Source: an uncultured Lachnospiraceae bacterium (lineage in GTDB: Bacteria; Bacillota; Clostridia; Lachnospirales; Lachnospiraceae). From it: a stretch of DNA of 64,000 nucleotides. Location: NCBI GenBank assembly GCA_900550475.1, contig URSA01000001.1, forward strand, positions 186,001 through 250,000. The letters are read 5' to 3'. The position numbers were made by a program, and so were the translations under genes. The notes beneath the pieces are model-generated. The model saw only the letters and a program-made list of their open reading frames with translations, had not been told where the DNA came from and made no database searches. Position 1 is the first letter of the stretch; every line of letters starts with the position of its first letter. Positions 43,380-52,031 of this stretch are shown piece after piece.

Positions 43380-43413
43380 AAAAAACCCTCAGAGGAGATT
43401 CTCCTCTGAGGGG
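43380..43413 (-). terminator. terminator of the sugar-kinase gene and intron target
   Basis: CCCTCAGAGGAGA / TCTCCTCTGAGGG, a 13-bp perfect stem with a minimal loop, followed on the minus strand by a run of six T and then GCGC, after which the intron begins. Confidence 0.9.
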
Positions 43414-43421
43414 TTATAAAC

Positions 43422-44231
43422 TCAAAATCCACCAAAATGCGAAAGTGTTTCTGCCGCCAATTTAGAACCTGTTTTCATTGCTTTTTCGATGTCATGCTCT
43501 TTCATGTAGGAACAGACAAAGCCCGCGTGATAACTGTCTCCGCATCCGGTGGTATCCACCACCGTTTCCACCTTTTCAGCTTCTGCATCGTACCGGATTC
43601 CGTGATGATAGGTAACGCTTCCTTTCTCTGCCAGCGTCATGTTAAACAGTCCTTCATACTTCTCAGAGAAGTCTTTCATGTAAGGTAACAACTCCTCTTT
43701 CCCGCTGATCATAAAGAAATCTATGTACGGTGCGAGACGCTCCATCCCATCAAAATCCCTGTCAACATCAAAATCAACCGCAAGCTTAAAGGGAAAACTC
43801 TTCTTAAGCTTTAGTACCTGCGTAAAACAGGATGCCTGCGCGTGTATGAAAACCACATCCGCGTCCGTTATTACCTTTGTTTCCTCCTCATTCAGAACGA
43901 TGTGTTCCAGTATTTCTCCGTTCCATGAGTCGGGTTTGTAATAGCGGTCTCCCGCCTCCGTAAGATATGTCCTGTTATTCGCCGTCACATAGTTCTGGTC
44001 AGTTCTGACATGCTCCGCCCGGATTTTCTTGCCGGAGACTGCAGACATAACCGCCTTCGCGTACTCATCGTCACCGACCACACCGAGAAGCGTCACTTCT
44101 ATACCGTCAAAATCCGATGCATGCGCCGCAAAGTTCAATGCCTCTCCTCCCGGACGGATCTCATCCGTTCCGTCGAATACATCCACGCAGAGACAGGGCA
44201 GCGCCACCAGCTTTATCTTTTCATTTTTCAT
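43422..44231 (-). CDS. PfkB-family sugar kinase (FrlD-like)
   Basis: A 269-residue ribokinase-type enzyme. GGEALNFAAHASDFDG near the N-terminus forms the substrate site, VTLLGVVGDDEYA follows, and DTTGCGDSYHAGF near residue 230 holds the catalytic Asp and the anion hole. Compact size and the end AAETLSHFGGF recall fructoselysine 6-kinases (FrlD), but no frl genes are adjacent and the substrate is not proven. It overlaps the upstream nucleotide-kinase-like gene by four bases. Confidence 0.82.
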   Translation of the reverse strand: MKNEKIKLVALPCLCVDVFDGTDEIRPGGEALNFAAHASDFDGIEVTLLGVVGDDEYAKAVMSAVSGKKIRAEHVRTDQNYVTANNRTYLTEAGDRYYKPDSWNGEILEHIVLNEEETKVITDADVVFIHAQASCFTQVLKLKKSFPFKLAVDFDVDRDFDGMERLAPYIDFFMISGKEELLPYMKDFSEKYEGLFNMTLAEKGSVTYHHGIRYDAEAEKVETVVDTTGCGDSYHAGFVCSYMKEHDIEKAMKTGSKLAAETLSHFGGF

Positions 44232-44860
44232 ATTTCACCGAAACGAACCCTGATATATGCCTTGATTTCCTCTACACAGCGCTCAAACCCAAGCTTTGAG
44301 CTGTCCAGACAGAGATCATAATTCCGGGCATCCGTCCACTCCCTGCCGGTGTGGTACTTGTAATACTCAGCCCTGTGCTTATCGGTTCTGGCAATATACT
44401 TCTCAAGCTCTCTTGTGCTCATGCTGTGCTTTTTCGCTGCCTGCTCCAGACAGAAATCCTCCGGGGCATGAACAAACACGCTGAGAACATTGTCATAATC
44501 ACGCAGGACAAAATCCGCGCAGCGTCCGATGATCACACAGGACTCCTGCTTTGCCAGCTCCTTGATGATCTTCGCCTGATAATTGAATAAATTATCGTTT
44601 GAGGTAAAATCGTCGCTTTCCGGGGGAATCAGTTCTCCCTGATACACATTCTTTGCAACCCTGAACAGCAGACTGCTTTTCAACTTTTCATCCGCTTTCA
44701 CAAAAAGCGCTTCATTGATGCCGCTGTCGTCCGACGCCAGCTTCATCAGCTCCTTGTCATAATAGTGAATGCCAAGATCCTCTGCCAGCATCTCTCCTAC
44801 GGTCTTACCGCCGCTTCCGTACTGTCTTGCAATGGTAATTACAACATTCTTCCTCTCCAT
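44228..44860 (-). CDS. cytidylate kinase-like family protein (paralogue 1)
   Basis: A 210-residue P-loop protein of the Cytidylate_kin_2 (AAA_26) family. P-loop region ITIARQYGSGGKTVGEMLAEDLG, then YDKELMKLAS, VIIGRCADFVLRDYDNVLSVFVHAP and DKHRAEYYKYHTGREWTD. It resembles the gene at 54.5-55.1 kb in every motif. It is distinct from canonical Cmk, and the physiological substrate is unknown. It lies between the liv operon and the sugar kinase, coupled to the latter. Confidence 0.82.
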   Translation of the reverse strand: MERKNVVITIARQYGSGGKTVGEMLAEDLGIHYYDKELMKLASDDSGINEALFVKADEKLKSSLLFRVAKNVYQGELIPPESDDFTSNDNLFNYQAKIIKELAKQESCVIIGRCADFVLRDYDNVLSVFVHAPEDFCLEQAAKKHSMSTRELEKYIARTDKHRAEYYKYHTGREWTDARNYDLCLDSSKLGFERCVEEIKAYIRVRFGEI

Positions 44861-44888
44861 ACTTCCTCCATATCTAAAAGAAATTTAC

Positions 44889-45602
44889 CTATGACTCGCC
44901 CAGATAAGCCTTTCTGATGGAGTCATTGTGCAGAAGTTCGTCTGCTTTTCCCTCCAGAACAATCTTTCCCGTCTCCAATACATATGCACGGTCAGCGATG
45001 GATAACGCTTTTTTCGCATTCTGCTCCACGAGAAGCACCGTGGTGCCGCTCTTGCTCACTTCCCGGATAATATCAAAAATTTCATTTACAAAAATCGGGG
45101 ACAGACCCATGGAAGGCTCATCCATAAGAATGATCTGCGGATGCGACATCAGCGCACGCCCCATGGCAAGCATCTGCTGCTCACCGCCGGAGAGCGTTCC
45201 CGCCACCTGATTCTTTCTTTCCTCCAGACGGGGAAATCTCTCATAAACCATCTGAAGCGTTTCCTCGATTTCCTTTTTGTCCTTTCTGGTATAGGCACCC
45301 AGCTTCAAGTTCTGGAGTACGGTCAGATTGGTAAAAACACGCCTTCCCTCCGGCACATGTGCCATTCCCATGGACACAATCTTATGTCCCTGACATTTAG
45401 TGATATCCGTTCCGTTATAGATAACGGAGCCGCTTTTCGGAGACAAAAGCCCCGTAACCGTATGCAAAATCGTGGTCTTTCCGGCGCCGTTTGCACCGAT
45501 CAGCGCAATAACCTCTCCCTTGTTTACTTCAAAGGAAATGCCCTTGATTGCCTGTATCACGCCGTAATAAACCTGTAAATCCTTAACTTCCAACATTGCC
45601 AT
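44889..45602 (-). CDS. livF: branched-chain amino acid ABC transporter, ATPase LivF
   Basis: A 237-residue ABC ATPase. Walker A GANGAGKTT, Q-loop at VTGLLSPKSG, signature LSGGEQQMLAMGRAL, Walker B IILMDEPSMGL and switch His region (VEQNAKKAL) are all present. LivF-type proteins are recognised by YGVIQAIKGISFEV and HVPEGRRVF. It pairs with LivG on the cytoplasmic face of LivHM. Last gene of the operon order livK-H-M-G-F. Confidence 0.95.
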   Translation of the reverse strand: MAMLEVKDLQVYYGVIQAIKGISFEVNKGEVIALIGANGAGKTTILHTVTGLLSPKSGSVIYNGTDITKCQGHKIVSMGMAHVPEGRRVFTNLTVLQNLKLGAYTRKDKKEIEETLQMVYERFPRLEERKNQVAGTLSGGEQQMLAMGRALMSHPQIILMDEPSMGLSPIFVNEIFDIIREVSKSGTTVLLVEQNAKKALSIADRAYVLETGKIVLEGKADELLHNDSIRKAYLGES

Positions 45603-45614
45603 GATGTTATCCTC

Positions 45615-46373
45615 CTACTCTCCCAGATACGCCTTGATTACTTCAGGGTCGGAGAGCACCTTGGCTGTTTCTCCCTGACAGAGAACCCTGCCGAAATTCA
45701 ATACCGTCAGTTCCTCACATATTCCGGAAACCAGCTTCATGTCATGCTCGATCAGCAGAATGGTCATATCAAAGTTCTTTCTCACAAACTGAATGGTGTC
45801 CATCAGCTCCTGTGTCTCATTGGGATTCATGCCGGCGGCAGGCTCATCCAGAAGAAGCAGCTTGGGCTTGGTTGCCAGTGCTCTTGCGATCTCCAGCTTA
45901 CGTTGTTTTCCGTAGGGAAGATTGGACGCAAGGAAGTCTTTCTCTCCGTCCAGATCAAACACACGCAGAAGCTCCTCAGCCTCCCCGTTCATCTGCTTTT
46001 CCACCTTGCGGTAGCCGGGCAGCCTCAGGATACCGGTCAAAGTGTTGTAATGGTGCTGGTTATGCAGTCCCACCTTCACATTATCCAGCACGGAAAGCTC
46101 CTTGAACAGACGGATATTCTGGAAAGTACGGGCAATTCCCGCCTTGTTGATCTCGATGGTCTTCTTTCCGGTAATATCCCTGCCATCCAGGGTAATGATC
46201 CCGGTGTTGGGCTTGTATACGCCGGTCAGAAGGTTAAAGATCGTGGTCTTTCCGGCGCCGTTCGGTCCGATCAGTCCGTAGAGCTGTCCCTTCTCTATGG
46301 TAAGTTCAAAATCATCCACTGCACGAAGACCGCCAAAGGATATGCTCAAATTTCTTACTTCCAACAAAGCCAT
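45615..46373 (-). CDS. livG: branched-chain amino acid ABC transporter, ATPase LivG
   Basis: A 252-residue ABC ATPase; the ATG at 46373 follows AAGGAGG, and the frame extends 7 codons further upstream. Walker A GPNGAGKTT, LivG-type insertion around GIARTFQNIRLFKELSVLDNV, Walker B LLLLDEPAAGM, then NPNETQELM. The signature motif is LPYGKQRKLEIARAL rather than LSGGQ, normal for LivG. Partner of LivF. Confidence 0.95.
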   Translation of the reverse strand: MALLEVRNLSISFGGLRAVDDFELTIEKGQLYGLIGPNGAGKTTIFNLLTGVYKPNTGIITLDGRDITGKKTIEINKAGIARTFQNIRLFKELSVLDNVKVGLHNQHHYNTLTGILRLPGYRKVEKQMNGEAEELLRVFDLDGEKDFLASNLPYGKQRKLEIARALATKPKLLLLDEPAAGMNPNETQELMDTIQFVRKNFDMTILLIEHDMKLVSGICEELTVLNFGRVLCQGETAKVLSDPEVIKAYLGE

Positions 46374-46374
46374 A

Positions 46375-47460
46375 TTATTCAGCCTCCTTTGCATCTGTCT
46401 TCTGCTTCTTGAAACGGCGCAGATACTTTCCCAATATCATGGAATACTTCTTTCTCCACTCAACGCACTTCGGTGCCCAGTTGAACAGCATCATGGCGAT
46501 CAGCACTACTGCATAGATCAGCATACGGTAATCCCTGAGTCCGCGGAGCAGCTCCGGCAGCATGGTCAGGACAACCGCAGAAATAACAGAGCCTCTGATA
46601 TTGCCGATACCGCCCAGAACCACAAACACCAGAATCATGATAGACATGTTATACCCAAAGTTCTTTGGCAGCGCAATCAGGGTGGACAGGTTGTGGGCGT
46701 ACAGAACACCTGCCACGCCTGCCAGTGCCGCAGAGATAGAAAATGCCATGAGCTTGTATTTCGTCACATTGATTCCCACCGATTCCGCAGCGATCACGTT
46801 ATCCCGGATCGCCATGATGGCGCGGCCGTCCCGGGAATGGATCAGATTCAGCACGATAAAGAGCGTGATCAGAAGGAGCACAATGCCGACGGTAAAGGTG
46901 GAATCATTGGGCGTACCGGTAATGCCCTGCGCACCCTTGATCAGAACCTCCCCGTCCTCCGCCAGATTCAGCTCCGCTGCACTGTTCACGGAGAAATGAA
47001 AGCCGGAGGAATCGCGGCCGATGTAAAGGACATTGATCACGTTCTTGATGATCTCGCCGAACGCCAGCGTCACGATTGCAAGATAATCTCCTTTCAGGCG
47101 AAGCACCGGAATACCGATCAGGAGCCCGAAAAGACCCGCGCATACGGCTCCCACCAGAATTGCAAAGGTAAATCTCACAAAGGTAACCGGAATTGCCGTC
47201 TGCATGCACTTGGAAAAGAAAGCACCGGTAAAGGCCCCCACGCACATAAAGCCTGCGTGTCCAAGGCTTAGCTCTCCCAGAATACCTACCGTAAGATTCA
47301 GGGAAACCGCCAGAATCGCATATACGCAAAGCGGTACCAGAAGTCCCTGCATCAGGTTGCTCACTTTGCCTCCCATCACGAACAACTGCACGATCAGGTA
47401 GGCCGCGATCACGATTCCATATGTAATACAATTATTTTTAAATACCTTTTTACTCTGCAT
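46375..47460 (-). CDS. livM: branched-chain amino acid ABC transporter permease LivM
   Basis: A 361-residue permease with about ten membrane helices. SLNLTVGILGELSLGHAGFMCVGAF, RLKGDYLAIVTLAFGEI and SRDGRAIMAIRDN (coupling helix contacting the ATPases) are typical. Starts 12 bases after livH and ends one base before the livG start. Confidence 0.95.
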   Translation of the reverse strand: MQSKKVFKNNCITYGIVIAAYLIVQLFVMGGKVSNLMQGLLVPLCVYAILAVSLNLTVGILGELSLGHAGFMCVGAFTGAFFSKCMQTAIPVTFVRFTFAILVGAVCAGLFGLLIGIPVLRLKGDYLAIVTLAFGEIIKNVINVLYIGRDSSGFHFSVNSAAELNLAEDGEVLIKGAQGITGTPNDSTFTVGIVLLLITLFIVLNLIHSRDGRAIMAIRDNVIAAESVGINVTKYKLMAFSISAALAGVAGVLYAHNLSTLIALPKNFGYNMSIMILVFVVLGGIGNIRGSVISAVVLTMLPELLRGLRDYRMLIYAVVLIAMMLFNWAPKCVEWRKKYSMILGKYLRRFKKQKTDAKEAE

Positions 47461-47472
47461 CTCACCACCGCC

Positions 47473-48357
47473 TTACACTTTTTCCTGAATATTCTTGCCT
47501 AAAAGACCCGTGGGCTTCACCAAAAGCACCACGATCAGAACGGCAAACACAATAGCGTCGGAAAGCTGGGATGAAATGTATGCCTTGCTGAATATCTCAA
47601 TGACGCCGAGCAGGATGCCTCCGATAAAGGCTCCCGGAATGGAACCGATTCCTCCGAACACGGCGGCGACAAACGCCTTGATGCCCGGCATGGATCCGGT
47701 GTAGGGGGTCAGGGATGGATATGCCGAACACAGCAACACGCCCGCTATGGCGGCAAGCGCCGATCCGATTGCAAAGGTGATGGCGATCGTCCCGTTTACA
47801 TTAATTCCCATGAGCTGGGCTGCTCCCTTGTCCTCCGACACGGCGAGCATTGCCTGCCCGATCTTGGACTTATTGATAAACAACAGCATGAATACCATAA
47901 TGACAATACAGACGATCACTGTGACAAGCGCCTCGCCTGTAATATTGATCTGTCCGTCCGCCAGCTTGATCGGTTTTACCGGCACCACCGAATTGAAGGA
48001 TTTTGTGTTTGCACCAAAAATGAGCAATGCTACATTCTGTAAAAAGTAGCTCACACCGATGGCGGTAATCAGAACCGCGAGCGGGGACGCTGCCTGACGC
48101 AGCGGCTTGTATGCCACCTTCTCAATGACGACGCCGAGCACCGTACACAGCACCACTGCGATCAGAACGCCCAAAGCAGGCGGAAGTCCGCAGGTACTGC
48201 ATATGGTATATACGGTAAACGCACCTACCATAATGACATCACCGTGCGCAAAGTTCAGCATCTTGGCAATGCCGTAAACCATGGTATATCCCAGTGCGAT
48301 CAAAGCATAAATGCTTCCCAGGCTGATACCATTGATCAAATATGTAATAAAGCTCAT
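47473..48357 (-). CDS. livH: branched-chain amino acid ABC transporter permease LivH
   Basis: A 294-residue permease starting MSFITYLINGISLGSIYALI after GGAGGTG; the frame is open 37 codons further but without a ribosome-binding site. ALGYTMVYGIAKMLNFAHGDVIMVGAF is the family signature and FGGIGSIPGAFIGG is the conserved C-terminal motif. It lies after a terminator that follows livK. Confidence 0.95.
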   Translation of the reverse strand: MSFITYLINGISLGSIYALIALGYTMVYGIAKMLNFAHGDVIMVGAFTVYTICSTCGLPPALGVLIAVVLCTVLGVVIEKVAYKPLRQAASPLAVLITAIGVSYFLQNVALLIFGANTKSFNSVVPVKPIKLADGQINITGEALVTVIVCIVIMVFMLLFINKSKIGQAMLAVSEDKGAAQLMGINVNGTIAITFAIGSALAAIAGVLLCSAYPSLTPYTGSMPGIKAFVAAVFGGIGSIPGAFIGGILLGVIEIFSKAYISSQLSDAIVFAVLIVVLLVKPTGLLGKNIQEKV

Positions 48358-48450
48358 ATGCACCTCCACAAAACCCTTATGTATTCCTGTCAAATACTGC
48401 AAACACAGACAGTATATCACATTTTCCTGTCCGAGAAAAGAAAAATAAAC

Positions 48451-48484
48451 CAAAAAGAGGATTGCCATAGCGGCAACCCTCTTT
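48451..48484 (-). terminator. terminator between livK and livH
   Basis: AAAGAGG-TTGCC / GGCAA-CCTCTTT with one mismatch, ending in T5 on the minus strand, 13 bases after the livK stop. It would let the binding protein be made in excess over the permease and ATPases through partial read-through. Confidence 0.85.
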
Positions 48485-48496
48485 GGCTGTCAGATC

Positions 48497-49672
48497 TTAC
48501 ATAATCGTGTATTCACCGTTTACAATCTTGATTGCGATAGGCGCTTTGTTGGGCTCACCGTCAGCGCCCCAGGAAATGCTGTCTCCCGTCGTGCCGCTGA
48601 AAGTGATGGAAACCATGGCCCCCTTCAATGCCTCACACAGATCGCTCACGCTCATATCCGGCGTTGCGCCTGCCTGCTCGATCGCCTGCTTGATGATGTA
48701 AATTGCATCATAGGCATCTGCTGCAAACTGGTTGGGAATCTCACCAAACTTCTCCTTGTATGCAGCGCTGAATACCTCTGCCTTTGCGTTCACGGTGCTG
48801 GTGAACGGGCTTAAGAAGATTACGCCCTCTGCTAAAGATGCGTCAAAATTGTCCACACCCAGCACGCCGTCCATACCGTCAACACCGAACACTACGGGAG
48901 CATACTCCATCTGGGCAGCCTGTGCCAGAATCAGGGATGCCTCGCTGTAGTAGATGGGCAGGAACAGCAGATCTGCACCGGCATCCTTTGCCTTCTGCAG
49001 CTGTACGGAGAAATCCGTCTTGTTGTCAGCGGTAAATGCCTCTGCTGCCACGATCTCAAGGCTCTGATTCTTTGCCTCTGCGGCAAATGCCTCGTAAATA
49101 CCTGTGGAATAGGTATCGGAGCTGTCATAAATCACTGCAACCTTGGATGCAAGGCTGTTTGTCTTGATAAACTCTGCTGCAATCTTACCCTGTGTCGGGT
49201 CTGCGAAACATACGCGGAATGCATTATCATACTGTACACATTCCTTTGCGGTTCCGGACGGGGTGATCTGGAACATATTATCCGCCTTGGTCTTCTCAGA
49301 AACCGCAATACAGGGTGCGCTGGTCACGGAACCCAGAATAATCTGTGCGCCCCAATCCTTCAGTGTATTATATGCGTTTACGGATTTCTCGGCATCATGC
49401 TCATCGTCCTGGAAATTCAGCGCAAGCTTGTATCCGTTTACGCCGCCGGCTGCATTGATCTCATCTACTGCAAGCTGGGCCGCATTCATAACGGCAGTAC
49501 CGTAAATGGCGGCGCCACCGGTGATGGGGCCGATTCCGCCGATCTTGAATACATCGCCGTCTGCGGATGTATCATTTGTGCCTGCGGCTTTATTGTCTCC
49601 GCAGCCTGCAAGCAGAGAAACGGACATGGCAGCCGTCAGTACAAGACCGAGTACTTTTTTCATGTTTTTCAT
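48497..49672 (-). CDS. livK: branched-chain amino acid-binding lipoprotein LivK
   Basis: A 391-residue extracellular substrate-binding protein. The signal peptide ends in the lipobox SLLAGC (Cys about residue 25), followed by a Gly/Asn/Asp/Ser linker. The mature part is a type I periplasmic-binding fold: IGGIGPITGGAAIYG, QLAVDEINAAGGVNGYKL, ILGSVTSAPCIAVSE, KVAVIYDSSDTYSTG. AGGAGGAG precedes the ATG. First gene of the liv operon. Confidence 0.95.
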   Translation of the reverse strand: MKNMKKVLGLVLTAAMSVSLLAGCGDNKAAGTNDTSADGDVFKIGGIGPITGGAAIYGTAVMNAAQLAVDEINAAGGVNGYKLALNFQDDEHDAEKSVNAYNTLKDWGAQIILGSVTSAPCIAVSEKTKADNMFQITPSGTAKECVQYDNAFRVCFADPTQGKIAAEFIKTNSLASKVAVIYDSSDTYSTGIYEAFAAEAKNQSLEIVAAEAFTADNKTDFSVQLQKAKDAGADLLFLPIYYSEASLILAQAAQMEYAPVVFGVDGMDGVLGVDNFDASLAEGVIFLSPFTSTVNAKAEVFSAAYKEKFGEIPNQFAADAYDAIYIIKQAIEQAGATPDMSVSDLCEALKGAMVSITFSGTTGDSISWGADGEPNKAPIAIKIVNGEYTIM

Positions 49673-49691
49673 AATAATCTCCTCCTTTAAT

Positions 49692-49722
49692 GCAATTCCA
49701 ATGCATGTTTATGCATGCAATT
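49692..49722 (-). promoter_or_regulatory. palindrome in the livK leader
   Basis: ATGCAT-GTTT-ATGCAT with flanking TGCAATT / CAATTG forms an imperfect inverted repeat just downstream of the livK -10 element. It could be an operator for an amino-acid-responsive regulator; no protein is identified. Confidence 0.5.
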
Positions 49723-49733
49723 GATTAAAATAA

Positions 49734-49762
49734 AATATACACGCTCCCCTTTTTTTTGTCAA
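49734..49762 (-). promoter_or_regulatory. sigma-A promoter of the liv operon
   Basis: On the minus strand TTGACA (49762-49757), a 17-base spacer and TATATT (49739-49734), about 60 bases before livK. Confidence 0.82.
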
Positions 49763-49836
49763 TCTTTAATTTTTATAATGAATATGTATATTTTCCGCGT
49801 TTTTTGTGCAGAATAGTGAAAAAGGAGGAATCGATT

Positions 49837-50049
49837 ATGGGAATCAAATGGCTTGATATTACCGCACTGATCATTGCAATCATCGGAACCTTAAACTGGG
49901 CTCTGATCGGTCTGTTCCGTTTTGATCTTGTTGCATTCATTTTCGGTGACATGTCATGGCTGTCCAGAATCATATATGTGATTGTTGGTATCTGCGGGCT
50001 GTACCTGTTTACCTTTTTTGGCAGAATCTGCGGCAGCAACGCAGACTGA
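49837..50049 (+). CDS. DUF378 family small membrane protein
   Basis: A 70-residue protein with two membrane helices. WLDITALIIAIIGTLNWALIGLFRFDLVAFIFG followed by RIIYVIVGICGLY is the DUF378 (YuzA-like) pattern. AAAAGGAGG precedes the ATG. It stands alone on the plus strand between two minus-strand operons. Function unknown. Confidence 0.88.
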   Translation: MGIKWLDITALIIAIIGTLNWALIGLFRFDLVAFIFGDMSWLSRIIYVIVGICGLYLFTFFGRICGSNAD

Positions 50050-50060
50050 TCCGGCAAGCG

Positions 50061-50108
50061 AAAAGGCTGCGCACCGTCCGTTTTCATCTGACAGTGCGCA
50101 GCCTTTTT
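50061..50108. terminator. bidirectional terminator
   Basis: AAAAGGCTGCGCAC / GTGCGCAGCCTTTT, a 14-bp perfect stem with T tracts in both directions, between the convergent DUF378 and rsfS genes. Confidence 0.92.
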
Positions 50109-50126
50109 CATAATGCCTGATCTTTT

Positions 50127-50483
50127 TTACAATTCCGAAACCTCGATTGCCTTTCCGTCCCTCCAGATTCTTTCCAGATTGTAGAACAGACGGTTTTCCT
50201 TGTCAAAAATGTGGACGATCACATCACCGAAATCCATCAGGATCCAGTTGGCTGTGCCGTATCCTTCCACCTGGCGCATCTCAAATCCCGCTCTGCCCAG
50301 TGTCTCCTGCACATTGTCTGCCATCGCCTGAATCTGGCTTCTGTTGTTTCCGCTGGCAATGAGAAAATAATCCGCCACAACGGACACCTCGCTGATATCG
50401 ATCACGCGGATATCCTCCGCCTTTTTATCCTCCAGCGCCTGAATTGCCAGTTTCGCCATCTCTCTTGATTCCTTCATTTCCAT
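50127..50483 (-). CDS. rsfS: ribosome silencing factor RsfS
   Basis: About 118 residues. RsfS binds L14 and blocks subunit joining in starvation. AKLAIQALEDKKAEDIRVIDISEVS, DYFLIASGNNRSQIQAMAD and GYGTANWILMDFGDVIVHIFD are diagnostic. The start may be ATG at 50483 or GTG at 50492, the latter overlapping the yqeK stop. Last gene of the ribosome-assembly cluster. Confidence 0.93.
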   Translation of the reverse strand: MEMKESREMAKLAIQALEDKKAEDIRVIDISEVSVVADYFLIASGNNRSQIQAMADNVQETLGRAGFEMRQVEGYGTANWILMDFGDVIVHIFDKENRLFYNLERIWRDGKAIEVSEL

Positions 50484-50488
50484 TTCGC

Positions 50489-51082
50489 TCACTCCTCTCC
50501 TTCCGTGTCTTCCGGCTTCTTATAGAAAGAATAGGTTTTCCGGGTCATGGGATCGATCTCCCCCGGCGTCTCCTGCAAATATTTAAGCGTATCCTCCAGA
50601 ATCCTGCACAGCGCGCCGTCAAGGTCGCGGAATGCAAGAGGACGGATCTCCGCCAGATTGGGAGCCTGTTTTCTGCCCGGCTCTATATAGTCTGCTACAA
50701 AAATGATCTTTTCAAGCAGGGACATTCCTGGACGCCCCGTGGTGTGATTCAGTATGGCGTTGATCACATCCGGATCATGCACCTTGTAGGTGTTCATGGC
50801 AAGAAAGCTCCCCACCTTGGCATGCAGAAGAAACGGGTTTCTTCTCTCAAGCTCGGTCATGCTGATGTGATGCTTCTCACAGAGCGCGATCTTCTTGTCA
50901 TCCTCCATACATTTTGCACAGTCATGCAAAAGTCCGGCAAGCTCGGCGTTCTCAACGGATGCCCCATGGCACATGGCAAGCGCGGTGGCGGTATACGCAA
51001 CCCCCAGTGTGTGTTCATAGCGTTTCTCATCCTGAACCTTCTCCATTGCCTTTCTGATCTTTCTGATATCCGCTGCTTTCAT
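50489..51082 (-). CDS. yqeK: HD-domain nucleotide hydrolase YqeK
   Basis: About 197 residues. HD-fold metal ligands are in RYEHTLGVA, LLHDCAKCM and the later VINAILNHTTGRPGM. YqeK is a symmetric diadenosine tetraphosphatase in Firmicutes and is almost always found between nadD and rsfS, as here. The ATG at 51082 has GAGGA seven bases upstream; an ATG at 51094 overlaps the nadD stop. Confidence 0.9.
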   Translation of the reverse strand: MKAADIRKIRKAMEKVQDEKRYEHTLGVAYTATALAMCHGASVENAELAGLLHDCAKCMEDDKKIALCEKHHISMTELERRNPFLLHAKVGSFLAMNTYKVHDPDVINAILNHTTGRPGMSLLEKIIFVADYIEPGRKQAPNLAEIRPLAFRDLDGALCRILEDTLKYLQETPGEIDPMTRKTYSFYKKPEDTEGEE

Positions 51083-51090
51083 AGAAATCC

Positions 51091-51711
51091 TCATTCCGTA
51101 TAAATATGTTTCTCTTCCATGTAGTTTCGCACGCTTTCGGGTACAAGATACCGGATATTTTCACCGTGCTTGATGCGCTCCCGTATCAAAGTGGAGGAAA
51201 CCGGTATATCCGGAAAAGAAAGAATTTCGATCCGTGCACCGAATATCTTCTCAAGCTCCGCCTTTTTCCGGCACATCCCTTCCGGGTTCGCTCCATTCCT
51301 CATACCTACAAGAAAAATGCAACTCTCAAATATCACATCCGGCCGCTTCCAGTTTTCCACGGAGAACAGGCAATCCGCTCCCGCGATAAAATAGTAGCTG
51401 CAGCCGGAGTTTTCCCTCACAAGCTGCCGCAGGGTATCACAGGTATAGGTATTGCCGCCCCGCCTGATTTCCATATCCGAGACGGCAAATTGGGGATACC
51501 CCTTCACCGCAAGCTCCGTCATATGGAGCCGGTCAGCTCCGGAAGCCATATAAATGCGCTTTTTCCGGTACGGCGTCCCGCAGGGCAGAAACAAAATCCG
51601 GTCAAGTTTTTTCTGTCTGTACGCTTCCCGCGCCAGACAAAGATGTCCGTAATGGATCGGATTGAAGGAGCCGCCCATCAGTCCGATCCGCTGTATCCGA
51701 TCTATCTCCAT
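51091..51711 (-). CDS. nadD: nicotinate-nucleotide adenylyltransferase
   Basis: A 206-residue nucleotidyltransferase converting nicotinate mononucleotide and ATP to deamido-NAD. GLMGGSFNPIHYGHLCLAREA contains the (T/H)xxH motif, YYFIAGADCL and the C-terminal ISSTxxR-like VSSTLIRERIK are also present. It is located in the standard obgE-yhbY-nadD-yqeK-rsfS order. Confidence 0.95.
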   Translation of the reverse strand: MEIDRIQRIGLMGGSFNPIHYGHLCLAREAYRQKKLDRILFLPCGTPYRKKRIYMASGADRLHMTELAVKGYPQFAVSDMEIRRGGNTYTCDTLRQLVRENSGCSYYFIAGADCLFSVENWKRPDVIFESCIFLVGMRNGANPEGMCRKKAELEKIFGARIEILSFPDIPVSSTLIRERIKHGENIRYLVPESVRNYMEEKHIYTE

Positions 51712-51725
51712 ATGCCACGCCTTCC

Positions 51726-52016
51726 CTATTGGGGCAGTATGATTTTCTTATTGTCCTTGCTCTCCTTATACAGAACGATCTTTCTCCCGATCACCTGTAC
51801 CACCTGGGAGTGGGTGCGGTCTGCGATCATTCCGGCAATCTCCTTCGGATCGTCCATACAGTTTTTCAACACCGCGATCTTGATCAGCTCCCGGGTGCCG
51901 AAGGCCTCCGAGATTGCTTCCGTCACTTCCGGCGTCAGGCTGGATTTGCCCACCTGAAAAACAGGATCCATCACACTGGCAAGACTCTTTAAATAAGCTC
52001 TCTGTTTGCTCGTCAT
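51726..52016 (-). CDS. yhbY: YhbY/CRM-domain RNA-binding protein
   Basis: A 96-residue single-domain protein. MTSKQRAYLKSLA, VFQVGKSSLTPEV and the GxxG-like region RTHSQVVQVIGRKIVLYK define the CRM fold that binds 23S rRNA precursors during 50S assembly. GGAGGAGA precedes the ATG. 15 bases after obgE. Confidence 0.95.
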   Translation of the reverse strand: MTSKQRAYLKSLASVMDPVFQVGKSSLTPEVTEAISEAFGTRELIKIAVLKNCMDDPKEIAGMIADRTHSQVVQVIGRKIVLYKESKDNKKIILPQ

Positions 52017-52031
52017 CCCTTCTGTCTCCTC

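Noticed and set aside
46297..47271. Long plus-strand open frame opposite livM and livG
   Set aside because: Low-complexity His/Gln-rich product, no ribosome-binding site, and it mirrors well-supported permease and ATPase genes.
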